From assembly GCA_964035015.1 (NCBI GenBank), contig OZ035998.1, positions 38,324,059 through 38,388,058 of the forward strand: DNA of 64,000 nt, given 5' to 3'. The stretch comes from Corallium rubrum (Eukaryota; Cnidaria; Anthozoa; Scleralcyonacea; Coralliidae). The stretch's first letter is position 1. The number at the start of each line of letters is the position of its first letter. The translations under genes and the position numbers were made by a program. Shown here piece by piece: positions 47,201 through 54,419 of the stretch. The notes under the pieces are model-generated. The model ran no database searches and was not told the DNA's origin. It saw nothing but the letters and a program-made list of their open reading frames with translations.

Positions 47201-49930
47201 GCACGTGAAAGGATTAATCAACAGTGTGTTTTTTATATTATAACTGATTTTGCTAGGTGTGAAAATACTATACCCTAATGCTCCTAATGTCAGCGATCAT
47301 CTAATTTACATATCAAACAAACTGAAATATTTTAAAAACGAAGAAAGATACAAAAAAGTTGTAAAAGATCTTCTATTACAATTTTACGAGTTCTTGCAAA
47401 TTTGGCAAACTTTGTTTTTATTGCCAGTGTCCTTTAATCCGCCATATTTACAGTCGATATTTTAAGTGCATGTGAGGGTTAAGAAACATATCAAAAAAAT
47501 AAAAAATATCTATAATCATGATTGTAGTAGATATGGTTATTGGTTAGTAGAAAGTCCGCACACGTAAAAAAGCCCAAAAATTAACGTAATTTTTTTGCGT
47601 TTCCTTCTGTGAAATTTATTAGACGTTTGCGCAGTTCAAGAGGAAACGTTTTCCTTTGTAATTCTCTTTTTTAAAAAAAGATTTTATGGGACAAATTTTG
47701 CTTAATGTTAAAAAAACCCATTAAATTTGGTGATATTTGACAAAACCATCCGAAGAACCCTACATTTCTTTTGCTGTAAAACGTTTCTCGAAGCAATTCT
47801 CACATTGATTCTCACACAGAAATTTGGGACAAGATGGTGGCGCGCGTGCGTATTAAGGACCATAATAATGGAGATTCTCAACAGTAAATGATAAGGAGAG
47901 CACACAATAATTCAAATTTTGCTTAAACGGTGGCATATTTCTTCTTTGCCCGACTCCATCTGACTTCAGCGTGGACTAAGGAACAGTTATGACTTATGAC
48001 TAAAAAACATTTGCTTACTTCGACGACAAAGTACTTCCTTAGCTCGTCTTATTTTTGCACTGAAAGCACCACTATCCATAGTGTTAGCCATAGTAATCTT
48101 TGTAAACCGGTGCTAGAAATTGGCCAAATTGACCAACAACATTACTGGCGATGCGAAGTGCCCGACTCGCGGTGCATTCGGCGTGAGTCAGTCTACTTCA
48201 AGAGCACATAAAGGTCCTCATTTGTCCCTAGCATAGTACTTCCAAAAGCGTTTGGACTTGCTTGATTTCACAGTCCTTGTGGTCGTTTACAGGTTGTTTA
48301 TATATACATACATGCACGATTTAGGAAAATTCTAAAGAACTCAATGACCTGAATAATGAGAAACACTAGAATACAATAGAATCACACGCCTTAGAAGACG
48401 CTTAGAATACATAATTATAACATAATTATATTATTAGGCGAATAGCCGCTATATACCGAGAGCGGCGGCACAAACGACCCAAATTTCTAGTGATGAAAAC
48501 ACTGCGAAGTTTGAAAAAAATTTCACCTAAGAAAACTCGAGAAATGGCAGAAAAAAGATGAAAAATAGGAAAAAATCCTTTATATTTTGGACTCGTTGGC
48601 GCAAAATTAATTGAGAGAATGTTACTAATCTTATTGAAAAGTTTCATGAATATAAGTCACAGGGGAAGGGAAGTGGACTTCCATAAGCATTTCAATCGAA
48701 CCTAGTTATGTATTATATAATAACCCTAGGGAGCCACCTTAAAGGCCTGGCCAAACCTTTCAACATTTCATTCAACATCGTTTCAACATTGGTGAATTAA
48801 ACATGTTGAAAGCGTTTGGTCACCCCCGTTGAATGATGTTGAACGTTGTTGAATGGTGTTGAATGATGTTGAACGAAATTTGAAAATTTTCGTTCTACAC
48901 GCGTTCAACATTTCTAGGTGTTGAACGCATTTGGCCACATTTCATTCAACTTTGTTGAACAGAGACATGCGCCATGCGAGATATTGTCGATTCCAGCTTT
49001 CGTGGTAGCCCACGTTCAATTAATTGTCACTCATGTATGTTGAACGATGTTGAGTTCATTTGGCCACTCGTGCTTTCAACATTATTTAACATCGTTCAAC
49101 AATGTTGAACACATTATTCAACATCGTTCAACAATGTTGAACACATTATTCAACATCGTTCAACAATGTTGAACACATTATTCAACATCGTTCAACAATG
49201 TTGAACACATATTCAACATCGTTCAACAATGTTGAACACATTATTCAACATCGTTCAACAATGTTGAACACATTATTCAACATCGTTCAACAATGTTGAA
49301 CACATTATTCAACATCGTTCAACAATGTTGAACACATTATTCAACATCGTTCAACAATGTTGAACACATTATTCAACATCGTTCAACAATGTTGAACACA
49401 TTATTCAACATCGTTCAACAATGTTGAATTCGATGTTGAATGCGTTTGGCCAGGCCTTAATCCTTTATTCACCAGGTTTCCGTGAGCTCTCCCAATTGAT
49501 GAGTAAAATCGCCTGGCGTTAGCCAGAGTAAAATTAATAAGTTGCCAAAAGGTAACTGTGGCCAGTAAAGGATTAAAAGGGTATTCTCATGAAAATTTAC
49601 AGTCTTCCCTCGAGTTCGTGGTCATTTCTTGTATATACAGTTTGATGTAACGGTCTTGTTTTCTGTCTGTTTTTTGTAATTGTGTAGTTGATTCAATTGT
49701 TTTTATACCTTCTTTATATGTATGCAGTTTGATGTAATTGTTTTCTCCTTGCCCATTTTTCGATCATCATTAACTAAAGTTAATTTTCTATTTTTCTTCC
49801 CGTAGTTAAAGACTGTTCTCCGATGATTACTCGACTCAGTGCCCTGACAGATGAACTCAATAAGACAAATGATTTATCAAAGTTTGTTATCAGCGTTCGC
49901 CATGGATTTAAAGAACTTGTAAATGTATAG
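26089..49930 (+). CDS. Kinetochore protein Spc25, six exons
   Basis: Exons 26089-26242, 26355-26420, 39147-39287, 44872-44976, 46334-46432 and 49806-49930 join in frame with GT-AG borders and a constant phase 1. The product is 229 aa, against about 224 aa in human. Spc25 pairs with Spc24 in the Ndc80 complex, which anchors kinetochores to spindle microtubules. The N-terminal two thirds is Lys/Glu-rich coiled coil (KSLQDSIEHDRDKLTKF, EQLSKKKILREKQLDDAKKY). The C-terminal globular domain is diagnostic: FFQDYLGFTFKKV, LQFVFKYIDPNDHDAPFMF, DCSPMITRL and TNDLSKFVISVRHGFKEL. An in-frame ATG at 26038 would add 17 residues. Intron 2 is 12.7 kb and contains an intact esterase gene; introns 3 and 5 are packed with transposons. 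Confidence 0.9.
26355..26420 (+). CDS. Spc25 exon 2
   Basis: Acceptor AATGTAG; encodes NVKSLQDSIEHDRDKLTKFD; donor AAG|GTAAGG. Intron 1 is only 112 bp. Confidence 0.85.
26846..27058. repeat. Palindromic MITE (AAATAGAAAACATTTT), copy 1
   Basis: The ends read TTTAAGAAATAGAAAACATT and the inverted AATGTTTTCTACTTCCTTTA. Inner arms pair through GTTTGGGAGAA / TTCTCCCAAAC. Further copies lie at 27975-28195 and 35826-35970. All three are in Spc25 intron 2. Confidence 0.75.
27338..27614. repeat. MITE with AAGGCCATGTCACA ends
   Basis: Terminal inverted repeats AAGGCCATGTCACACGAGG and the complement ending TGTGACATGGCCTT, with internal TTGCAACTTGCAA repeats. Related to 3191-3590. Confidence 0.75.
27975..28195. 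repeat. Palindromic MITE (AAATAGAAAACATTTT), copy 2
   Basis: Same arms and centre as 26846-27058, with scattered differences. Bases 28196-28850 show no supported gene. Confidence 0.75.
28850..29360. repeat. Remnants of two dispersed families
   Basis: 28850-28975 (AGAAAGTGTCCGAATTTTCC ... ACACCTATGTGAC) recurs at 43380-43505 and in part at 62505-62600. 29090-29360, ending in a C run then CTTTACTAATGGTC, resembles 14500-14720 inside the 12-kb transposon. No coding content is visible. Confidence 0.5.
29668..30879 (+). CDS. AADAC-like microsomal-type esterase, copy B (intact)
   Basis: A 403-aa single-exon frame starting MKCLTIFVGLVAILVGIIVY, a likely N-terminal membrane anchor as in arylacetamide deacetylase and neutral cholesterol ester hydrolase. 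HGGG (residues 116-119) forms the oxyanion hole. GGDSAGG supplies Ser192; the likely acid is Asp340 (QYDLLASEG) and the base His369 (YHGF). These spacings fit family members of about 400 aa. The likely reaction is hydrolysis of ester or amide bonds of lipids or xenobiotics, probably on the ER membrane. It lies in the same orientation inside Spc25 intron 2. AATAAA follows the stop by about 15 bp. Six extra open codons upstream begin with GTG, so the ATG is preferred. The lack of introns hints at a retrocopied ancestor, which is unproven. Confidence 0.92.
   Translation: MKCLTIFVGLVAILVGIIVYKVYLPLSPKLSEDSLVSPVLFNLGELFAYVGGKLGIAPRYWIMRLIVRSMDGSEKGHFDGEGDVEDTTISGVPVRIYRPRTGLTQNNVRPCLIYFHGGGLTLFSARSKIFDKMLSKFSAATGSVVISVDYRLAPEHMFPAQFQDCYSVVLTVIAESAKFGIFKNKIVIGGDSAGGLLSAAISLEFAKEKREKDIAAQILINPWLQIIDLTCLPSYQENAQGFMISREQTAYYSAIATTGKPDMQQEYLSGNVSRYFRQTPYWKILEIPESSNCAQIPSEKNFPEFPPQFVQTTVDQRLSPLLADTVEGVPPTFVAISQYDLLASEGSLFARRLEKAGISVVHKIYKTYHGFISNLLYSYTTTPMVTEAMQDIINYLNSVFYEG
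30992..31178. mobile_element. TTAA-flanked MITE in the copy B 3' flank
   Basis: TTAA lies at both ends. The arms GCTGGATTTCCATTCAGTGC and the inverted complement continue through GCGCGATCGACTTTT. Copy A's 3' flank lacks it, so it inserted after the duplication. A TTAA target suggests a piggyBac- or Kolobok-type element. Confidence 0.8.
31250..31850. other. Non-coding stretch
   Basis: AT-rich sequence. 31757-31815 (GAGAGTCGCTGAAATGCCAT) is a fragment of the family related to 17562-17941. No gene was seen. Confidence 0.4.
31912..32264. repeat. Two head-to-head MITE copies
   Basis: 31912-32076 has the ends TAGAGCGTTTTCAT and GTGAAAACGCTCTA. 32098-32264 is an inverted near-copy (GATCGTTTTCACTCACGTGA ... 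GATGAAAACGATCTA). They are separated by about 20 bp. Both contain GGCGGCCATATTGGTGTACC, and together they make a long palindrome. Confidence 0.8.
32598..33028. mobile_element. 431-bp Tc1/mariner-type non-autonomous element
   Basis: Perfect 26-bp terminal inverted repeats starting CAGTAAAAACCCGCATAAAA lie between TA dinucleotides (32596-32597 and 33029-33030). CAGT ends with a TA duplication are typical of Tigger/pogo-like mariner relatives. The interior repeats TGGTTCTT-type motifs. No transposase remains. Confidence 0.85.
33053..33250. repeat. Palindromic repeat, copy 1
   Basis: AACAAATAGATTCCATTTTG and its complement at the right end enclose ATGACGTCACAGCGTGGTAA / TTACCACGTTGTGACGTC. A second copy lies at 34963-35107, followed by the same GTCAGCTGACGTGATC tail. 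Confidence 0.75.
33625..33700 (-). repeat. tRNA-like fragment
   Basis: On the minus strand, GAGTGGCTCAATGTTAGAGC resembles a tRNA D-arm/A-box and TTCGAACCC a B-box, about 40 bp apart. The stems are poor, so this is likely a SINE or decayed tRNA pseudogene. A partial copy lies near 33450-33500. Confidence 0.4.
33709..34260. repeat. Inverted-repeat cluster with ATTATATGGCT ends
   Basis: TTATATGGCTGGGTTTGATT at 33713 and the inverted AATAGCCATATAATAAA near 34100 resemble element ends. A palindrome around 34125-34255 follows (CGGTCTGTACTGGAAAGTAT, inverted on the right). Bases 34261-34960 show no supported gene. Confidence 0.4.
34963..35107. repeat. Palindromic repeat, copy 2
   Basis: Shortened copy of 33053-33250 with the same ends and the GAACAAAAAAGTGGCCCACG core. 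Confidence 0.75.
35250..35637. repeat. Palindromic element with CAACCTCGTACCC ends
   Basis: The ends CAACCTCGTACCCAGGGCC and the inverted GGCCCGGGTACGAGGTTG, with arms sharing AACAAATGGCCCTGGTGGAGG. It interrupts a sequence continuous with the copy at 33360 (GGGCAACAACCAATGAAAAC). Confidence 0.75.
35826..35970. repeat. Palindromic MITE (AAATAGAAAACATTTT), copy 3
   Basis: Left arm and centre as in 26846-27058; the right end is truncated. Bases 35971-37060 hold no confidently recognised gene. Confidence 0.65.
37068..37196. repeat. (TTTG)n microsatellite
   Basis: About 32 TTTG units without interruption; complementary in sequence to the (CAAA)n tract at 9901. Confidence 0.95.
37321..37714 (+). 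pseudogene. Non-LTR retrotransposon RT fragment (CR1/Jockey-like)
   Basis: The frame encodes IANQFNIFFRDIGPQLAEKI, then NSSKALGPCGIPVSLLK and SFTSGIFPEELKLSRVIPLY. This is the segment just before and at the start of the reverse-transcriptase domain. After VIPLYKS the RT core is missing and a short unrelated tail ends at 37714, so an internal deletion is likely. It lies in Spc25 intron 2. Bases 37715-39146 are otherwise non-coding. Confidence 0.8.
38755..38832 (+). repeat. GTGGAGTGGGCAA tandem repeats
   Basis: About four units of 17-20 bp (TTGGGTTGGAGTGGGCAAAC-like). Short array, no coding role evident. Confidence 0.7.
39147..39287 (+). CDS. Spc25 exon 3
   Basis: Acceptor TTTTTTGCAG; encodes KSEETLVSLERELGILSLET plus more coiled coil; donor AAAG|GTACAT. 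Confidence 0.88.
39405..41140. repeat. Palindromic element split by a CR1-like insertion
   Basis: TACCGAAAAAGATGGCGGCG near 39410 and the inverted CGCCATCTTTTTCGGTAC near 41130 are arms of one element. The non-LTR fragment lies between them. Arm similarity extends about 60 bp inward (TTAACCGCAATGCTTTG and CAAAGGATTGTGGTTAA). Confidence 0.55.
39671..41002 (-). mobile_element. 5'-truncated CR1/Jockey-like non-LTR element with RT
   Basis: A 443-codon frame without an ATG at its upstream edge begins ISLLNVLSKLHEKSAFQQI. It has the RT blocks ALLDFSAAFDLVDHNLLLLK, VCGVPQGSCLGPLLF and LYADDSSPY, then the thumb and the C-terminal AFRTRAIEIWNFLNSE typical of CR1/Jockey relatives. The endonuclease domain is absent, as expected from 5' truncation during target-primed reverse transcription. 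An AT-rich tail follows on the minus strand (about 39600-39670). The frame is uninterrupted, so the insertion is fairly young. It sits antisense in Spc25 intron 3. Confidence 0.92.
41211..41354. repeat. MITE with GAGCCTGGTTTCCATAAG ends
   Basis: GAGCCTGGTTTCCATAAGAT and the inverted ATCTTATGGAAACCAGGCTT enclose about 100 bp with partly pairing arms. It abuts the TTAA element that follows. Confidence 0.75.
41353..41996. mobile_element. TTAA-flanked palindromic element, GGTGGCTCC ends
   Basis: TTAA at 41353-41356 and 41993-41996. The arms GGTGGCTCCACACAGTTTC and the complement continue inverted for nearly 300 bp, making a 640-bp palindrome. TTAA targets fit piggyBac/Kolobok-type elements; no transposase is present. 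Bases 42000-43060 hold no supported gene. Confidence 0.85.
43065..43809. repeat. Foldback element hosting another MITE
   Basis: GTTGATTTCACATTACTTTA and the inverted GTAATGTGAAATCAAC form outer arms. Arms continue with CCAAGGTTGACA / TGTCAACCTTGG and AAGTTCGTT motifs. The CAATCTCGTTCCC MITE is inserted in its right arm. Confidence 0.65.
43560..43778. repeat. MITE family with CAATCTCGTTCCC ends, copy 2
   Basis: Full copy with the ends CAATCTCGTTCCCAGAGCCC and inverted GGGCTCTGGGAACGAGATTG. The interior matches 4179-4375. Confidence 0.8.
43830..44800 (-). mobile_element. Penelope-like 3' region remnant, split by a TTAA element
   Basis: GCTGAGCTTTCGACCTGTTG (43839 on) is a decayed version of the hammerhead-like segment at 50575. 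ACAATGG/AATGGAATCAGGATTGTT and AAGTGCTATTCAATGGCTGA after 44740 match the 50700-50780 arm. The element at 43991-44728 splits the two pieces. Confidence 0.6.
43991..44728. mobile_element. TTAA-flanked palindromic element, GGTGGTTCG ends
   Basis: TTAA at 43991-43994 and 44725-44728. Ends GGTGGTTCGATAGGAA and inverted TTCCTATCAAGCCACC. The interior has repeated TAGTCCTTCGTCGTCACGTG. Related ends to 41353-41996. Confidence 0.8.
44872..44976 (+). CDS. Spc25 exon 4
   Basis: Acceptor TTGTTGCAG; encodes KAKEETMLKMNQFTKGIKFF and QDYLGFTFKKV; donor GATG|GTACGA. Confidence 0.88.
45000..46333. other. Spc25 intron 4, no other gene
   Basis: Non-coding. A loose inverted pair is visible around AAAACCGTGTTCGCATTTT (45255) and AAATGCGAACACGGTTTTA (45390). 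Nothing else is supported. Confidence 0.6.
46334..46432 (+). CDS. Spc25 exon 5
   Basis: Acceptor TTTTTTAG; encodes LQFVFKYIDPNDHDAPFMFT, the most diagnostic Spc25 segment; donor AACA|GTGAGT (phase 1). Confidence 0.9.
46928..47080. mobile_element. Palindrome with hammerhead-like core, copy 2
   Basis: Near-perfect arms (CGAAATATAGTAAGGTTAGA ... inverted). The centre holds TTTCGAGCGAAGGCCCTTCG. Read on the minus strand it gives CTGACGA, a GGGC-CUUC-GCUC hairpin, then GAAACGTT. A third copy lies at 50387-50531. Confidence 0.55.
47257..47465 (+). CDS. Candidate alternative last exon of Spc25
   Basis: Preceded by ATTTTGCTAG and in phase 1, it would join exon 5 in frame: SVKILYPNAPNVSDHLIYIS, then NKLKYFKNEERYKKVVKDLL, and a stop at 47465. 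The canonical last exon reads IKDCSPMITRLSALTDELNK. Both start with a (V/I)K turn and a Pro, then helical residues of similar length, so a diverged exon duplicate is possible. Similarity is weak. No expression evidence is available from sequence. Confidence 0.35.
47470..48738. other. Non-coding part of Spc25 intron 5
   Basis: AT-rich sequence without a recognised gene; short open frames at 47708-48211 were not recognised. GAGCCACCTTAA at 48731-48742 is an end of the TTAA family. Confidence 0.5.
48739..49460. mobile_element. TTAA-flanked element with AGGCCTGGCCAAAC ends
   Basis: TTAA (48739-48742 and 49457-49460) encloses the ends AGGCCTGGCCAAAC and inverted GTTTGGCCAGGCC. The interior is made of CAACATCGTTCAACAATGTT-like sequence and includes the tandem array at 49085-49430. 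It is the same family as 5702-6096. Confidence 0.8.
49085..49430 (+). repeat. 32-bp tandem array, 11 units
   Basis: Eleven units of TTCAACATCGTTCAACAATG + TTGAACACATTA; one unit is shorter by a base. Each unit is itself palindromic. It is regular but has no unique spacers, so it is not a CRISPR array. Confidence 0.9.
49806..49930 (+). CDS. Spc25 exon 6 (canonical last exon)
   Basis: Acceptor CTTCCCGTAG; encodes KDCSPMITRLSALTDELNKT and NDLSKFVISVRHGFKELVNV, then TAG. Confidence 0.9.
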
Positions 49931-50386
49931 AATATAGGTAATTTACGCCACATTTAAGTGTAACCCCATTTTACTATCAAGTGTCTTTTCTTGACCTATA
50001 CCAAACTTTATCTTATAAGGTGAGGACACATGAGAAGTAAAAACAACCCGTCTGTCCTCATCGAGTTCTAGCTGTATTCATCAAGTGAAAAGCTAGAATT
50101 CAAACCCCATGCACCCGTGCTGTTTTTGCTCCGTGCAAAAGTTGTTTACTTGTTTCTGAATTATATAGGATGGTCGGTATTTTAATATATAGTGTACCTT
50201 TGATCCTGTACCTTTGGTATTATAATCATATATCGGTTTGTCGGTGTCTCCTTTTTAGTAGTATACTTAAGAAATCTAATTCAATAGAGTATAGACAAGT
50301 ATACTGATAATGTTTGTCTAATGTTAGCAGTATACCGATAGTATAATAAAAGTAGCGTGCTGCGTAGGCAGTGTAGAAACAACAAT

Positions 50387-50531
50387 CGAAATATAGTAAG
50401 GTTAGATATACTGCCGAAACAGAGAACGTAGGAGTCTAACGTTTCGAGCGAAGGCCCTTCTCTCAGACGAAGGGCCTTCGCTCGAAACGTTAGACTCCTA
50501 CGTTCTCTGTTTCGGCAGTATATCTAACCTT
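50387..50531. mobile_element. Palindrome with hammerhead-like core, copy 3
   Basis: Same arms and centre as 46928-47080 (GCGAAGGCCCTTCTCTCAGA). Its outer flank AGCGTGCTGCGTAGGCAGTG is the inverted form of 47090-47115. It abuts the Penelope-like foldback. Confidence 0.55.
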
Positions 50532-50795
50532 ATATAAATAAGTTTTGTGGAAACACCACGTAAAATATTTCTTTGCTAAGCTTTCGGCCTGTTGACTCAG
50601 GCCTTCATCAGAGCAATGACAACAAGTTGTTGGCTCACGTCATTTATAAACTAAGCAACTGATCAATTAAATCACGTAAGAATACAATGGCGTATCACGT
50701 TAATTTTATTAATTAGAAAACAAAATCAAGAATGTTCTCCGAATAGGGCACACCACGTGCTATTTAATGGCTGTCCCTCCTGAGAAATAGTGCGA

Positions 50796-51053
50796 AGGAG
50801 TCTCTCAACTCGCCTGAAGGAACACAAGACATGTTGCATAAAAGCGCAACAAGAAAAGTCTGCTGTTGCCAAACACGCTTGGAAGTATGACCATCGTGTT
50901 AAGTGGGAAGAGTCATCACTCTTAGCCAGCGACAAGCAATACTTCACGCGAAGAACAAGAGAATCCATTGAGATTGCAAAACATCGCACTATTTCTCAGG
51001 AGGGACAGCCATTAAATAGCACGTGGCGTGCCTTATTCGGGGAACATTCTTGA
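50796..51053 (+). pseudogene. C-terminal GIY-YIG endonuclease fragment of a Penelope-like element
   Basis: The frame reads STRLKEHKTCCIKAQQEKSA, then VAKHAWKYDHRVKW, YFTRRTRESIEIAKHR and a tail to a TGA at 51053. The order (RLKEH, ...SAVAxHAW...HxVxW, ...R..RE..EI) is the terminal part of Penelope-type GIY-YIG domains. The RT and the GIY-YIG motif itself are missing. Confidence 0.8.
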
Positions 51054-51157
51054 TTTTGTTTTCTAATTAATAAAATTAACGTGATACGCCATTGTATTCT
51101 TACGTGATTTAATTGATCAGTTGCTTAGTTTATAAATGACGTGAGCCAACAACTTGT

Positions 51158-51210
51158 TGTCATTGCTCTGATGAAGGCCTGAGTCAACAGGCCGAAAGCT
51201 TAGCAAAGAA
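51158..51210 (+). ncRNA. Hammerhead-like ribozyme motif in the Penelope 3' region
   Basis: CTGATGA (51168-51174), a 6-bp stem GGCCTG/CAGGCC, then GAAA (51194-51197). TTGCT before and AGCAA after can pair as stem I. Stem III would be a short palindrome (AGCT), as proposed for dimeric hammerheads in retroelements. One extra A separates CTGATGA from stem II, so activity is uncertain. The mirror copy is at 50575-50617 on the minus strand. Confidence 0.5.
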
Positions 51211-51982
51211 ATATTTTACGTGGTGTTTTCACAAAACTTATTTATATTACTTTATCGCCATGAAAACGTTCAAAGAATTAAATATCTAACCTTACTATAT
51301 TTCGATACCGATAGTATAGATATTTCTGAACTGAACATCCCTGCAGTATATCAGTGAACTCCATTCTTCAGATCTAGAACTCTAACTTCAATCATTATGA
51401 CGTTTCAAAAATGAAGTAAGGATTTTCGTATATCACGTACGTCGGATTCAGCTCCCTACGCTGTCTGTTACCTTTTGACCGCGTAGGGAACAGTTTGTAG
51501 AGAGACTGGAAGCGACGTAATATAGGTTATATAGCTGACTTCGCTTTCTGCCCCGGAGTTAGCGTTCCAGTTATGAAAATTGGGTTCACAGCCTTTTGTC
51601 AGTCCTGACATTGTTTGGTAAACAACTAATATGTATAATACTGATAAATTTATTCGTGCTGTATGTACGTTTGTTCATATACTGTATCTTTAAAGGGAAA
51701 ATGATATGAAAATTAAGTTTGTCTTATTTGAAAGAACATTTAAACTTACAAATTAACGTCTTTTGCAGTTTTTCGTCTCCTCCTTCGGTTTTGAGATATT
51801 TCAAATCAATTTCTTGGCGGCGTGATGTACGCGTGCGTAATGACTTTCGGTGTAAAATATAAACTTATTATATAAACTTATATAAACTTATGTATTAATG
51901 AGATTGAGATTCTCTGATTGAACCCTCTCTGCAATGCATTCTGTGTGGATCTATGGCATCACGACCAATAATGTAACTTTAA

Positions 51983-52245
51983 CTACAATCCTGGCCAAAA
52001 TTAACTCGGACAGTCGCGTAAAAAGAACTTATGCGCATCAATTCCTAAGATTATGTTTAAAAAAACCATCCCCCCCCCCACTCCCCCCGTTCAATGTTGG
52101 TTAGAAAATGAAATGCAAAGTATGTTCAGCGCAAATTTTTATCAACAGTGAATGGGGGGAGCGGGGGGGATGATTTTTAGAAGGAAATTTAATATCAGAT
52201 GTGATTTAAGGCAAGGTGTCCAAGTGATTTTGACTAGGACTGTAG
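51983..52245. repeat. Inverted-repeat element, CTACAATCCTGGCC ends
   Basis: CTACAATCCTGGCCAAAATT and the inverted AATTT(T)GACTAGGACTGTAG-type end pair imperfectly. The centre has pairing C- and G-runs. Confidence 0.55.
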
Positions 52246-52559
52246 GTTACCTACAACGTGGTGAATGCTCCTAAATTGTCGAAAATCAGCATAAAAAAAT
52301 AAAATAAAATAGTATTCTAAAAAGTATGGGATTTCAAAAATGTCTGCCCGCAATCCGGCTGGCGACACTGGCGATATATCCACGAATGTCAAAAACGTAA
52401 ACGACTTTTGTTGGGTGAAATAGTGCTTCTCAACATGAGGTAATTATTCACCCAAATCTTCGGAAGTTCGCAAGTTCATTTCAAAGATATTTTTATGAAC
52501 CAGTCGCTGTCGCTTCTCTGTCAAGTCGGCGTGCATATACTCACGTCGGCGTGCAACTT

Positions 52560-54260
52560 CACGCAATTAAAATTGATCTAAGTTCGGCAATTACGTTTAA
52601 ATGCATTGCATTGTGGTCGGTACCATTTTCGACCACAATGCAATGCGCTAATAATATTAGATTTGAAAAAAGCCCCACTACATTATGATTTAGGTTTGCT
52701 GCTTGCTCGCTCGCTTCAGGCTCGCTCGCAGCGGCAGTAATAACGTATATAAAATTGACAGTCCTGTTTTCATCCATCCATTGTGCCACTCGGTCGAGGA
52801 CATCTTGCATTGCTCTCATTATCTCGATTGAAGAAGTACCCGTGAACTAAATTACAGTATCATCTGCGTACAAACCAATTGAACAGTTTACAAGGCAATT
52901 GGGAAGATCGTTTATGTGGAGCACAAACAGTAAAGGTCCTAGGATTGACCCCTGTGAGACGCCGAACTCCACACTGTCCGTGTGCATGGTAAGGTAATTC
53001 CGGAACCAACCTAGACTGCTTCCCCTTACACCATAGTGCTCCAGCTTGCGTAACAAGTGCTTATGATCAACAAGATCAAAAGCCTTTTTTAGGTCTATAA
53101 ACACAGCTCCAGTTATCAGTTGTTGTCCATTTTGTCAAGAACGTAGTCTACCAAGTGGACAACCGCAGTTTCGGTAGAGTGTTTCTTCCTAAAGCCCGAT
53201 TGGTATGCAGATAGAAAGCCATTTTCTGTAATAAAAGTTAAAAGTTGTACTTGGACAGCACGCTCCATAATCTTGAACACAATAGGGAGTACGGAAATCG
53301 GTCTTATAAATCTCGCTCGGATCGACAGGTTGATGAGATATGCAAGAGGTTTAGCTACTTCCGAGGCTGCGTTTTTCAGCAGTCTTGCAGGAATACCATC
53401 AAGGCCAGTATAGATATATCTTAGACTTAAGCTTTTTCAATTGCTGATGTACAAAGTTCGTAGAAACTTCCTGTATGACGAAATCTTCACTAACCCTCGA
53501 GGTCAGAATGTTATATAGGCATTGAGGTATTCGGTCCGAAGTGGGCACACCGCACACAAATTCCCAGCTATTTTTTCGAAAAAATTGTTGAACGATGTTC
53601 CTGTCGGATTATCATAGCCATTTCCATATTTGTATTGGTTTTTTTTCGGCAAAATGCTATTTAACGTTTTCCACATTTCCCTGGAATCCTGACTGCCTTC
53701 AGATAATTGCTTTGTATAATAGTTTGCCCTTTCTTTTCGCAACTTCATTGTAATGACATTTCTTAATATCTTCTGTAACTACTCCAGTGCATCTCATGGT
53801 TCGTACGAAATGCTTTTTTCTGATGGTAATCACGCTGCTTCATCAGATCTTTTATTATTTGAGATGTAATCCACGATACTGACTTTCCACGTATGCGTCA
53901 TTTCACTGTCGATGCGTGGTTATCAGCGACGGTCCCTAAACAAATCCCTAAAAATATGCCAGGCATCGTCGGAGTTTGATTCTAGTTCTAAGATGTCCCA
54001 AGGGATGTTAGCGAGATCGGACGTGAACAATTTCGGGTCATAATTTATAACAACACCTAGCTTCAATAATCTTTGGTGGTGGAGATTTTATTCTATGAAG
54101 TTTTCTAACTCCGAAGATAGCACAATGGTCAAAGAAACCGACAGTTAATATTCCGGAACAATAAAGCTCTGGTCTCGAAGTGAAAAACAAATCAATTAAA
54201 GTTTTTGAGACTTCTGTAATTCTGGTAAAATCAGAATTGTGCTTTTTTGCTCAGTCTTCA
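52560..54260 (-). pseudogene. Decayed non-LTR retrotransposon (CR1/Jockey-like)
   Basis: Minus-strand fragments appear in order. The endonuclease end (FTRITEVSKTLIDLFFTSRP) is near 54180-54240. The linker KLRKERANYYTKQLSEGSQD and SFNNFFEKIAG are at 53503-53748. RT blocks [20 protein letters not shown] and [15 protein letters not shown] with YADDTVI are at 52847-53110. Further RT remains (MRAMQDVLDRVAQWMDENR) lie at about 52750-52819. Stops and frameshifts separate them. Confidence 0.85.
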
Positions 54261-54419
54261 AACTCACTATATTCTGCTTGGGCCGACCATGGATCATCGA
54301 GAGCGATTTTTCCCAAAGATAATTTTGATTCAGGAAAACAGATGAATAAACATAAACTGCCTTAAAGCTATTTTGAAAGTAATGCGAACGGCATCGTTTG
54401 TCAAATAGGAGGGTTACAG

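Larger units (their letters stand above)
50532..51248 (+). mobile_element. Penelope-like element fragment in a large inverted repeat
   Basis: Arms of about 263 bp (50532-50794 and 50985-51248) are near-perfect reverse complements. The 190-bp spacer plus the start of the right arm encode the end of a GIY-YIG endonuclease. The right arm is the natural 3' region after the stop; the left arm is an inverted copy of it. Penelope-like elements often carry such terminal structures. Confidence 0.8.

Noticed and set aside
49085-49430. Regular array resembling a CRISPR
   Set aside because: Units are identical with no unique spacers, and the array lies within a transposon in animal DNA.
54180-54365. Plus-strand 61-codon frame
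   Set aside because: It is antisense to the decayed endonuclease of the non-LTR element.
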